DNA from: an uncultured Sphingomonadales bacterium
GTDB lineage: Bacteria; Pseudomonadota; Alphaproteobacteria; Sphingomonadales; Sphingomonadaceae
Assembly: GCA_937870585.1 (NCBI GenBank)
Contig: CALMZE010000176.1
Coordinates: forward strand, 1-41,574
DNA: 41,574 nt
Direction of reading: 5' to 3'
Every line of letters begins with the position of its first letter. The first letter of the stretch is position 1. Under the pieces are notes generated by a model. That model did no database searches and had not been told where the DNA came from. It worked only from the letters and a program-made list of their open reading frames with translations. The position numbers were made by a program, and so were the translations under genes. This document shows positions 7,737 through 14,271 of the stretch, piece by piece.

Positions 7737-8663
7737 ATGTCTGAGTCGTCACCTGAAGCGCTGAGCCTGACGCGTGAAAGCCGCGCCAGCACCATTAGCG
7801 GCTATATTCTGCTGCTGATTGCGGTTGCGCTGTTTGCGTTTGACGTCATGAGCATCGTGCAATTGGCGGCCATACCCGAAGATCAGCCTGATCTGGATGG
7901 AGCCGCGCTGGCCAAATTGTTCACGGTGCTGGGGTCGATCTTCGCATTCATCCTGATCGCCAAGGGCTTCTTCATGCTTCAGCCCAATCAGGCGGCAGCG
8001 ATCACGCTGTTCGGCAGCTATCGTGGCACGGATCGGCTCCCCGGCCTGCGCTGGGTCTGGCCATGGATGAGCAAGGCCAAGATTTCGCTGCGCGCCAACA
8101 ATCTGATTTCGGACAAGATCAAGGTCAACGATTTGCGCGGCAACCCGATTGAAATCGCGGCCCAAGTGGTGTGGCGCGTGACGGATACCGCGCAGGCGCT
8201 GTTTGATGTGGATGATTACAAGGCGTTTGTGATGGCGCAGATCGAAGCGGCAGTGCGCTCCATCGGATCGCGCTACCCGTATGACGATATTGAGCATCGG
8301 GAAGTGACGCTACGCGGCAACCATGATGAAGTCGGCGTGGAATTGCGCACTGCCTTGATGGAGCGCCTCTCCGTCGCGGGCATCACGGTGGACGAATGCG
8401 GGCTGACGCACTTGGCCTACTCGCCCGAAATTGCAGGCGCGATGCTGCGCCGTCAGCAGGCCGAAGCCGTCATCAGCGCACGCAAGAAACTGGTGGAAGG
8501 CGCCGTCACCATGGTCGAAATGGCGCTGACCCAGCTGAGCGAGAAGAATGTTGTTGATCTGGATGACGAGCGCAAGGCGGCGATGGTTTCCAACCTGATG
8601 GTCGTCCTGTGCGGCGAGCGGGACACGCAGCCGGTTGTCAACACGGGCTCTCTCTACCAGTAG
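7737..8663 (+). CDS. SPFH/Band 7 domain membrane protein
   Basis: The 308-residue protein has two N-terminal membrane helices (about 20-42 and 60-84) followed by an SPFH/Band 7 domain. Within it are [17 protein letters not shown], the [31 protein letters not shown] strand region, and a C-terminal helix with [26 protein letters not shown] proteins (stomatin, flotillin, HflK/C relatives) form membrane-bound oligomers and often shape protease or lipid microdomains; the specific role here is unknown. A GGAGGG Shine-Dalgarno lies five bases before the ATG. The stop is eight bases from the next gene, a ribbon-helix-helix protein, so the two form an operon. Confidence 0.9.
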   Translation: MSESSPEALSLTRESRASTISGYILLLIAVALFAFDVMSIVQLAAIPEDQPDLDGAALAKLFTVLGSIFAFILIAKGFFMLQPNQAAAITLFGSYRGTDRLPGLRWVWPWMSKAKISLRANNLISDKIKVNDLRGNPIEIAAQVVWRVTDTAQALFDVDDYKAFVMAQIEAAVRSIGSRYPYDDIEHREVTLRGNHDEVGVELRTALMERLSVAGITVDECGLTHLAYSPEIAGAMLRRQQAEAVISARKKLVEGAVTMVEMALTQLSEKNVVDLDDERKAAMVSNLMVVLCGERDTQPVVNTGSLYQ

Positions 8664-8671
8664 GCAGAGCC

Positions 8672-8887
8672 ATGTCCGCGCCCGGCAAGAAATCCTTTCC
8701 GCTCCGACTCGATCCGGCCCTGTTCGCCGTGATCGAGCGGACGGCTGCGGTCGACTTTCGGAGCGCGAACGCACAGATCGAAGTGCTGCTGCGCGAGGCG
8801 CTGGCCCGGCGCGGTGTGAAAGTGCCCGTCAGCGAGGCACCCCGCCGGGGGCGACCACCTGCCAAGGCTGATCAGGACGCGGATTGA
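8672..8887 (+). CDS. Arc-type ribbon-helix-helix DNA-binding protein
   Basis: This small basic protein of 71 residues begins KKSFPLRLDPALFAVIERTA, a ribbon-helix-helix strand plus first helix, followed by RSANAQIEVLLREALARRG, the second helix of the Arc/MetJ fold. A disordered basic tail (RRGRPPAKADQ) ends it. The ATG at 8672 is chosen because it begins the conserved fold and lies eight bases after the SPFH stop. It probably binds DNA as a dimer; autoregulation through the palindrome at 7698-7718 is inferred. An antitoxin role is possible, but no toxin gene adjoins it. Confidence 0.82.
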   Translation: MSAPGKKSFPLRLDPALFAVIERTAAVDFRSANAQIEVLLREALARRGVKVPVSEAPRRGRPPAKADQDAD

Positions 8888-8902
8888 TCCGCGTCCATCA
8901 GT

Positions 8903-9379
8903 TCAGAGCAGCTTTTCAATGTCTGCCTTGATCGTCTCGGGCTTTTCGGTTGGGCCATAGCGGCCGACGACCTTGCCATCCTTGTCCACCAGGAATTTGG
9001 TGAAATTCCATTTGATGCCCTGCGTGCCGAGCAGACCCTTTTTCTCAGCCTTGAGATGCTTGAACAGCGGCTCCGCGTTTTCGCCGTTCACATCCACCTT
9101 GGCCATCAGCGGGAAGGACACGTCATAAGTGAGCGAGCAGAAATTCTTGATCTCTTCCTCATCACCCGGCTCCTGCGCGCCAAACTGGTTGCAGGGGAAG
9201 CCGATGACGGCGAGGCCCTTTGGTCCCAATTCACGATGCAGCTTTTCCAGCCCCGCATATTGCGGCGTGAAGCCGCACTTTGATGCGGTGTTGACGATCA
9301 GCATCGGGCGGCCTTTGAACTCGGCCATATCTTGCTCTTGGCCGCCGGTGGCCTTCACCTTGAAATCGTGGACATTCAC
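8903..9379 (-). CDS. Glutathione peroxidase family thiol peroxidase
   Basis: The 158-residue protein has the thioredoxin fold of GPx proteins. The catalytic tetrad is visible: Cys35 in NTASKCGFT, Gln in PCNQFG (residues 62-67), and Trp124-Asn125 in KWNFTKF. It is a Cys, not Sec, enzyme. A second Cys in the CNQFG loop or Cys81 could resolve the sulfenic acid, so thioredoxin may be the reductant, as for many bacterial homologues. It has no signal peptide, so it acts in the cytoplasm against hydrogen or lipid peroxides. It converges with the ribbon-helix-helix gene and diverges from the patatin gene. Confidence 0.95.
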   Translation of the reverse strand: MNVHDFKVKATGGQEQDMAEFKGRPMLIVNTASKCGFTPQYAGLEKLHRELGPKGLAVIGFPCNQFGAQEPGDEEEIKNFCSLTYDVSFPLMAKVDVNGENAEPLFKHLKAEKKGLLGTQGIKWNFTKFLVDKDGKVVGRYGPTEKPETIKADIEKLL

Positions 9380-9533
9380 GGGGTTGCGCTCCTCATTTAA
9401 TCTTTGTGGCGAACGCTAGCGCGCTGAAGCGCTTTCGCCAAGCACCCCCTTGCCAAGCAGAGCGAATGCGGCCAGCCTCTGTACCCATATAACGGGCGCA
9501 TCCGACACAGATGATTTGAGGAAAGGATGATCC

Positions 9534-10520
9534 ATGCCCGCAGGTTTGGCAGCGGTACTCTCTGGCGGCGGTTCCAAAGGCGCATTTCAGGTGGGTGTGC
9601 TTGATGAATTGATCAGCGCGAAGAAAGTGAAGTTCGATCATTTCGTGGGCGTCTCCACTGGCTCCATTCAGGCGCTGGGCGGGGCGATGAACGATATGCC
9701 CGCGCTGGTCGAGCATTGGACGAGCATCAAGAGCCAGGCCGATATTTACAAGAAGCGGCCTTTGGGTGCGGCAGGCGCGGTGTTCGGCGCGGATTCGCTT
9801 TTCGACGCCAAGGCGCTGCGCACCCGGCTGAACACCTATGCCGATGCCGCCAAGATCAAGGCGGCGAAGAAGACGCTCCATATTGGCGTCGTCAATCTGG
9901 CGACCGGGCAATATCAGGACAAATCACCCGACGCGCTGGAGCCCGGCGATACGATTGGCGATTGGGTCTACGCCAGCTGCGCGCAACCGCCCTACTTCAA
10001 ACCCTATGAACGCAAGAACCGAGACGGTGTGCTGGAGCAATGGGTGGATGGCGGCGTGCGCAACGTGACGCCGCTTTCCACTGCCATGAAGCTGAAGCCG
10101 CGCGCCGTGCTCGCCATCATCGCCTCACCGGAGAAAGACCCGCCTGCGCCCGGCGCGCTTTACGAGGATCTGGTCAAGATCGGGCAGCGCTGCACAGCGA
10201 TCCAGATCAGCGAGGTCGCCGCCAATGATCTGGGCAATGCCATGCTGATGAACGATCTGATCGCCGCGCGCGAAAGCCAGTTGCGGCTGCTGGAGCGGGC
10301 GGGAATCACCGGGGCAGAGGCGGACCGGATCTTGGCCCCGCTCGATGTGCAGATCAGCGGCTACAACCTCGTCCCCGTCCGCGTCATCCGCCCGCCGCGC
10401 AACTATGTCGGCTCGGACACGATGGAGTTTGATCCCAAGAAGATCAAAGCCGCGATTGAGGCCGGGCGGGAGGCCGTGCGCGCGCAATGGGACACGCTGG
10501 GGCCGTTTCTGGGGAGTTAG
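9534..10520 (+). CDS. Patatin-like phospholipase
   Basis: This 328-residue protein has the patatin Ser-Asp dyad. The oxyanion motif SGGGSKGAFQVG covers residues 10-21, the nucleophile Ser41 is in GVSTGS, and the Asp lies in WVDGGVRN near residue 171. Family members hydrolyse phospholipid or lipid esters. No signal peptide is evident, so it is probably cytoplasmic or peripheral on the inner membrane. Start ATG 9534 has GAGGAAAGG about eight bases upstream, and TATAAC at 9488-9493 could be its -10 element. The last ~90 residues, with LVPVRVIRPPRNYVGS, are a C-terminal lid typical of bacterial patatins. Confidence 0.92.
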   Translation: MPAGLAAVLSGGGSKGAFQVGVLDELISAKKVKFDHFVGVSTGSIQALGGAMNDMPALVEHWTSIKSQADIYKKRPLGAAGAVFGADSLFDAKALRTRLNTYADAAKIKAAKKTLHIGVVNLATGQYQDKSPDALEPGDTIGDWVYASCAQPPYFKPYERKNRDGVLEQWVDGGVRNVTPLSTAMKLKPRAVLAIIASPEKDPPAPGALYEDLVKIGQRCTAIQISEVAANDLGNAMLMNDLIAARESQLRLLERAGITGAEADRILAPLDVQISGYNLVPVRVIRPPRNYVGSDTMEFDPKKIKAAIEAGREAVRAQWDTLGPFLGS

Positions 10521-10541
10521 GGCCTGATTGAAGTACAATGG

Positions 10542-10687
10542 ACCGCTCATCCTGAGGAGCCATTGAGCTTGTCGAAATGGCGTCTCGAAGGATCGTGTGT
10601 GGTTCGAGACGGGCCCCTTCGACTGCCCGCAGGGCGGGCGCTCAGGACAGGCTTCGACAAGCTCAGTCCCTCCTCACCATGAGCGGT
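10542..10687. repeat. Dispersed intergenic inverted repeat, copy 3
   Basis: Outer arms ACCGCTCATCCTGAGGAG at 10542-10559 and CTCCTCACCATGAGCGGT at 10670-10687 are inverted with two mismatches. The interior carries both ATTGAGCTTGTCGAAATGG and CTTCGACAAGCTCAG. It separates the convergent patatin and DUF3833 genes and is the longest copy in the window. Confidence 0.85.
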
Positions 10688-10735
10688 TTGATTCCATGTG
10701 ATGACTAACCACTCCAAATCTCTCGCTTGCAAAGC

Positions 10736-11263
10736 CTAGCGCACCCCCTCCCCCTCGCGCACAATCACTTCAGACAGCCGCGCCACGGTCCGCCCCGGCA
10801 TCCGGATCGTGCCTTCGTTCATGATGGTGCGGCCATCGGGCAGCAGCCACAGCCATTGCTCCATCGTCACAAACGGCTTTTTCATCAGATATTTGAGGTG
10901 GAAGAGATTGCCCGTCACTTCCGCCTTCACCGGCCCCGCCGCGTCAGACAAGGTGGCGACGTAACGCCCCTCACCAGACCGGGCCATGATCCAGTGGCGC
11001 TGGCTGACCTTGCCACGATCATCGGTGATGGTCTGATCGAGACGGAAGCTGCCATCGCGTTGCACCATCCCGCTGCTCTTCACCGTAATGCCGCGCGCGG
11101 GCTTGCCCCCCGGAGTCTGGATGACACCGCGCCCGGCGAGTTCCCCGGCAAAAACCATCTCTGGCACAAAGACAGGCCCGGCCTGCGCGATGCGTTCGGG
11201 CGGGACGGGTTTGACGCAGGCGGAGAGGATCAGGGCGGCGGCGAGGGAGGCGGCGTGTTTCAT
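10736..11263 (-). CDS. DUF3833-like lipoprotein
   Basis: This 175-residue protein has an N-terminal lipoprotein signal with lipobox LSAC (Cys16), so it is likely a lipid-anchored periplasmic protein. The mature part matches DUF3833: FAGELAGRGVIQ near the start, a central IMARSGEGRYVATLSDAAGP block, and the C-terminal EQWLWLLPDGRTIMNEGTI. No enzymatic residues are known for the family. The gene is monocistronic on the minus strand, just upstream of and divergent from the GTA-like cluster; a REP-like hairpin separates them. The family call is from remembered motifs. Confidence 0.82.
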   Translation of the reverse strand: MKHAASLAAALILSACVKPVPPERIAQAGPVFVPEMVFAGELAGRGVIQTPGGKPARGITVKSSGMVQRDGSFRLDQTITDDRGKVSQRHWIMARSGEGRYVATLSDAAGPVKAEVTGNLFHLKYLMKKPFVTMEQWLWLLPDGRTIMNEGTIRMPGRTVARLSEVIVREGEGVR

Positions 11264-11320
11264 TTGCGCAGGATGCGCGTGCTATGCGCGGCCCGCAATG
11301 CTGTGCATCACACACACTCC

Positions 11321-11389
11321 CGTCATTCCCGCGAAAGCGGGAACCCAGTGCGCGGCATTCTCTGGGTTACCGCTTTCGCGGGAATGACG
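11321..11389. repeat. REP-like hairpin (CGTCATTCCCGCGAAAGCGG)
   Basis: Two 27-bp arms, 11321-11347 and 11363-11389, are inverted with a single mismatch around a 15-nt loop. The sequence is a widespread proteobacterial palindromic unit. It sits between the DUF3833 gene and the promoter of the head-tail cluster. The remaining bases of the 290-bp gap 11264-11553 hold the promoter and leader hairpin described separately. Confidence 0.92.
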
Positions 11390-11416
11390 AACGCGAACCC
11401 ATTTGGAACTTTTATC

Positions 11417-11446
11417 TTGACATCGTCGCGCTGATATGGCTATATT
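11417..11446 (+). promoter_or_regulatory. Sigma70-type promoter upstream of the GTA-like cluster
   Basis: A perfect TTGACA at 11417-11422 is followed after 18 bp by TATATT at 11441-11446 (five of six matches). The predicted transcript would begin near 11453, about 100 nt before the first gene. A GANTC methylation site (GAGTC, 11466-11470) lies just downstream. It is the only good promoter seen before the head-tail genes. Activity is inferred from sequence alone. Confidence 0.65.
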
Positions 11447-11496
11447 GGCAACACTGGAAAATTGCGAGTCGCGGAGCGGATGCGCCGCAGACAATC

Positions 11497-11535
11497 GGGC
11501 CGGAGAGCAGATGCTTTCGCGGCCCTTTTCTTTTT
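11497..11535 (+). terminator. Terminator-like hairpin in the leader of the GTA-like cluster
   Basis: GGGCCG (11497-11502) pairs with CGGCCC (11520-11525). The stem continues inward with GAGAGC/GCTTTC (one G-T pair, one bulged G at 11519) around an AGAT loop. TTTTCTTTTT follows at 11526-11535. Placed between the promoter and the first gene, it should terminate most transcripts unless antiterminated, or it is the 3' end of a short RNA of about 80 nt. Confidence 0.7.
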
Positions 11536-11553
11536 GAAGTCAGGACCATCATC

Positions 11554-12000
11554 ATGACGAAGGCCGAAACCACCATCGGCAAGGCGGCGCGTGCCCAGTT
11601 TCTGGCGCATCTGGCTGAAACTTCGAATGTTGCGGCATCGGCGCGCGCAGCCGGGCTTTCACCGTCGCGTGCCTATCGCGAGCGGCAGCGTTTCCCCGCC
11701 TTCCGCGCGCAATGGCAGGAGGCTCTGGCTGAAGGCTATGCCCGGCTGGAAGCCGAATTGCTGGCTGAGGCTCTGCGCCCGGCAAGCGGCAATCTGAAGG
11801 ACATCACGCTCAAATCCCGCCAGATGAAGGTGCGGCTGGGGATGACCTTGCTCTCACTCCACCGCGCTTCGGTGCGCGGGGTGAAGCCCGCAACGCCCCC
11901 GGCCCCGCGCCGCACGCGCGCCGAAATCCAGCAGGATTGGGAAGCCGGCCTTGATGCCATGAAAGTCCGGATGAGTGCCGATGACAGCACCGCAGAGTGA
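11554..12000 (+). CDS. GTA g1-like protein, putative small terminase subunit
   Basis: This 148-residue protein begins with a helix-turn-helix-like region: FLAHLAETSNVAASARAAGL then SPSRAYRERQRFPAFRAQW, a pattern typical of small-terminase DNA-binding domains in GTA-like clusters. A helical stretch rich in Ala/Glu/Leu follows, and a basic C-terminus with TPPAPRRTRAEI. In RcGTA, g1 encodes the TerS-like protein that works with TerL in DNA packaging, apparently with little sequence specificity. The ATG at 11554 begins the conserved part. Its 3' end overlaps the terL start by 20-26 bases. The function is inferred from position and HTH pattern. Confidence 0.78.
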   Translation: MTKAETTIGKAARAQFLAHLAETSNVAASARAAGLSPSRAYRERQRFPAFRAQWQEALAEGYARLEAELLAEALRPASGNLKDITLKSRQMKVRLGMTLLSLHRASVRGVKPATPPAPRRTRAEIQQDWEAGLDAMKVRMSADDSTAE

Positions 12001-13288
12001 GGCCGAGCGGCTGGCCTTTGCCGCGCCTGATGAGCGCGCCGCCTGGTTCAAGGCCTATAAGCATCCAGACCGGATCGCGCATGACTGGACCTATTGGCGG
12101 CGCGCTGCGCAGGTGCCGCCCGCAGGGGACTGGCGCGGCTGGTTCATCATGGCCGGGCGCGGCTTTGGCAAGACGCGTATGGCCGCCGAATGGGTGCGCA
12201 GCGTGGCCGAACAGGATGGAGAGGCCCGCATCGCTCTGGTCGCCGCCACGCTGCACGAGGCGCGCACGATCATGGTGGAAGGCGAAAGCGGGCTGCTCGC
12301 CATTGCTCCGCCCCAGTGCAGGCCGGTTTACGAACCCTCGTTGCGGCGGCTCAGCTGGCCGGGTGGCGCACAGGCGACGCTCTATTCGGCGAGCGAGCCC
12401 AACAGCCTGCGCGGTCCTACGCACAGCCATGGCTGGGCAGACGAAATCGCCAAATGGGAGAATGGGCCGGCAAGCTGGGACAATCTGGCGATGACGTTGC
12501 GACTGGGCAAGGCCCCGCAGATCGTCGCCACAACAACGCCACGCCCGGTGCCACTGGTGCGTCGCCTGCTTGCTGAACCCGGCTTTGTGCTGACGCGCGG
12601 CACGACTGCCGACAACCGCGCCAATCTGCCGCCCGCCTTTCTGGGTGCGATGGAGCGCATCTATGCGGGCACACGGCTGGGGCGGCAGGAACTGGCAGGG
12701 GAGTTGCTGGACGATGTGGAGGGCGCGCTCTGGAGCCGCGATCTGATCGAATGCTGCCGTGCAGACACTGCGCCCGCGCTCAGCCGCGTGGTGATCGGGG
12801 TCGATCCGCCTGCGAGTGCTGCGGGAGACGCGTGCGGAATCATAGTGGTCGGGTTCGATGCTCATAGCCATGCCTGGGTGCTCGCTGACGCCAGCGTGCG
12901 CGGCAAAAGCCCCGAAGGCTGGGCCCGCGCGGTCTCAAACGCGGCCACCCGCTGGCAAGCCGATCGCGTGATCGCAGAGGCCAATCAGGGCGGAGACATG
13001 GTGGCCGCCACACTGCGCGCGGCAGACGTCGCCCTGCCCGTCCGCCTCGTCCATGCCTCACGCGGGAAGGTCGCACGGGCAGAACCAGTGGCCGCGCTCT
13101 ACGAAACCGCCCGCGTCCACCATGTCGGCGCCTTCCCGGATCTGGAAGACGAACTGTGCGGCCTGATGACCGGCGGCGGCTATGAAGGCCCCGGCCGCAG
13201 CCCGGACCGCGCGGACGCGCTCGTGTGGGCGGTGACGGAGGGGGTGTTGGGACGGAGACAAGCGATGGCACGCATCACTCTTGCATAA
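11981..13288 (+). CDS. Terminase large subunit (GTA g2)
   Basis: The 435-residue packaging motor has a Walker A GRGFGKT near residue 60, a Walker B acidic pair in WADEIAKW near 152, and a C-terminal RuvC-like nuclease with IGVDPPAS near 272, IAEANQGGDMV near 330 and DRADALVWA near 409. All key residues look intact, so it is not a decayed remnant. A GTG at 11975 would add two residues; ATG at 11981 is chosen. Both overlap the g1 gene. Normally portal follows directly; here an AT-rich stretch with three small genes intervenes. Confidence 0.95.
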   Translation: MTAPQSEAERLAFAAPDERAAWFKAYKHPDRIAHDWTYWRRAAQVPPAGDWRGWFIMAGRGFGKTRMAAEWVRSVAEQDGEARIALVAATLHEARTIMVEGESGLLAIAPPQCRPVYEPSLRRLSWPGGAQATLYSASEPNSLRGPTHSHGWADEIAKWENGPASWDNLAMTLRLGKAPQIVATTTPRPVPLVRRLLAEPGFVLTRGTTADNRANLPPAFLGAMERIYAGTRLGRQELAGELLDDVEGALWSRDLIECCRADTAPALSRVVIGVDPPASAAGDACGIIVVGFDAHSHAWVLADASVRGKSPEGWARAVSNAATRWQADRVIAEANQGGDMVAATLRAADVALPVRLVHASRGKVARAEPVAALYETARVHHVGAFPDLEDELCGLMTGGGYEGPGRSPDRADALVWAVTEGVLGRRQAMARITLA

Positions 13289-13370
13289 TAGGTTTTATCC
13301 TATACGCGCTCAGATTTCCAAAACATTTCTCCATATTGGTTCAAATATTAAGAAATTCTTGGATAAACAT

Positions 13371-13423
13371 TTCAATCGCTGCGCCCGATATGCTCAATGA
13401 GCATATCGGGCGCAGCGATTGAA
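13371..13423. repeat. Near-perfect 53-bp palindrome downstream of terL
   Basis: Two 26-nt arms, 13371-13396 and 13398-13423, are exactly inverted around a single A at 13397. The arms start TTCAATCGCTGCGCCCGATA and continue to TGCTCA. They are GC-rich inside an otherwise AT-rich intergenic segment. There is no T-run next to it on either strand. It could fold as a cruciform or as a very stable RNA hairpin between terL and the downstream small-gene operon. Confidence 0.97.
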
Positions 13424-13512
13424 GTCAAACGGAATATTTCATATAACGTTAAGAGACAGATTGCTATTTCCCGATCAAGATTAATTTTTAGCTCGGAAAG
13501 GAGGTTTCAACA

Positions 13513-13719
13513 ATGGCAGTTTACTCAAACACATTCGGAGGCCTCCGGCTCACGGGTGACGATGCTCGGAAGTTCCGAAACCAGACGACATATGGTCGGC
13601 CTGGCAAGGGAGCCCAAGAGGCGGCCCGGAGAGGAAATGGGCTTGCAGCTAGCCTGCTTCGTGACGGGTTTGTTAAAGTTCGCATTCCCTTCGGAACCAG
13701 TCAAGGAGCCTCCGCATGA
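13513..13719 (+). CDS. Unknown 68-residue basic protein preceding HicB/HicA
   Basis: The ATG follows a perfect AAGGAGGT Shine-Dalgarno (13497-13504) by eight bases, the strongest ribosome site in the region, so real translation is likely. The protein is basic and glycine-rich (FGGLRLTGDDARKFRNQ, YGRPGKGAQEAARRGN) with a short C-terminal strand GFVKVRIPFG. I do not recognise a family. Its TGA overlaps the ATG of the HicB-like gene (ATGA), so the genes are translationally coupled and it may be part of the module. Base composition is lower in GC than that of the flanking head genes. Confidence 0.7.
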   Translation: MAVYSNTFGGLRLTGDDARKFRNQTTYGRPGKGAQEAARRGNGLAASLLRDGFVKVRIPFGTSQGASA

Positions 13720-14018
13720 ACTCCGTAGTCTGTTTTGCACATGGCCAAGACGGTCAATGGGAAGCTCTCTGCGTGGATTTTGACATTGCAGTTCATGGAC
13801 GCAGCTTCGAAGAAGTGCAAAAAGCTTTGAATGAAGCGATATGGACATACGTTGAAGATGCTGAAAAGGAATCTCCTTCAGTCCGCAAGGCATTGCTCAA
13901 CAGGCGTTCGCCTTGGCATGTCCGGTTTCTGCTGACGACTCGTCTCGCCTTTTACAATTTTTTCCATGGACGGAGAGGACTGGATCAGGCTAGTTTCCCC
14001 GTCTTATGCCACGTCTGA
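13716..14018 (+). CDS. HicB-like antitoxin
   Basis: The 100-residue protein begins with the HicB RNase H-like fold: VVCFAHGQDGQWEALCVDFD, then IAVHGRSFEEVQKALNEAI and a helix TYVEDAEKES. HicB antitoxins bind and block HicA and often repress their own operon through a C-terminal DNA-binding domain; here the C-terminus (LLTTRLAFYNFFHGRRG) shows no clear HTH or ribbon-helix-helix. The AAGGAG at 13703-13708 and ATGA overlap with the preceding gene show coupling. The 3' end overlaps the HicA-like gene by 13 bases. Antitoxin-first order is known but less usual. Confidence 0.78.
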   Translation: MNSVVCFAHGQDGQWEALCVDFDIAVHGRSFEEVQKALNEAIWTYVEDAEKESPSVRKALLNRRSPWHVRFLLTTRLAFYNFFHGRRGLDQASFPVLCHV

Positions 14019-14233
14019 TTTGCACATCCGCCGATTTTATTCAAATACTCGAATCCAACGGATTTTCACAAATTCGGCAAGAGAGCAGCCACAGGCGCTT
14101 TAGGGCGAACATTAATGGTAACGTCTTCTTTGTCACGGTTGCATATCACAACGTAAATGATCCCATTCCTATTGGCACGTTGAATTCGATGATCCGCCAA
14201 TCCGGGCTTAGCAAGAAACTGTTTCTGAAATAG
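14006..14233 (+). CDS. HicA-like toxin (mRNA interferase family)
   Basis: This 75-residue protein has the double-stranded-RNA-binding-like HicA fold: FIQILESNGFSQIRQESSHR with the catalytic His29 in SSHRRF, followed by a strand VFFVTVAYH and the typical IPIGTLNSMIRQSGL helix. HicA toxins cleave mRNA and arrest growth until bound by HicB. All expected features are intact. It overlaps the HicB-like gene and ends 38 bases before the portal start, so transcription from this module would run into the portal and capsid genes. Confidence 0.85.
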   Translation: MPRLICTSADFIQILESNGFSQIRQESSHRRFRANINGNVFFVTVAYHNVNDPIPIGTLNSMIRQSGLSKKLFLK

Positions 14234-14271
14234 TCTTACTCAAACAAGACGAACAAGGAACCCCAAAACCC

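Noticed and set aside
11810-12871. Minus-strand frame of 353 codons opposite terL and g1
   Set aside because: A shadow of terL. The encoded sequence is His/Arg/Pro-rich without domains, while the plus-strand gene has intact Walker motifs.
13289-14271. Insertion sequence or integrative element carrying the HicBA module
   Set aside because: No transposase or recombinase and no terminal direct or inverted repeats that bracket the segment; only the one-sided palindrome was found.
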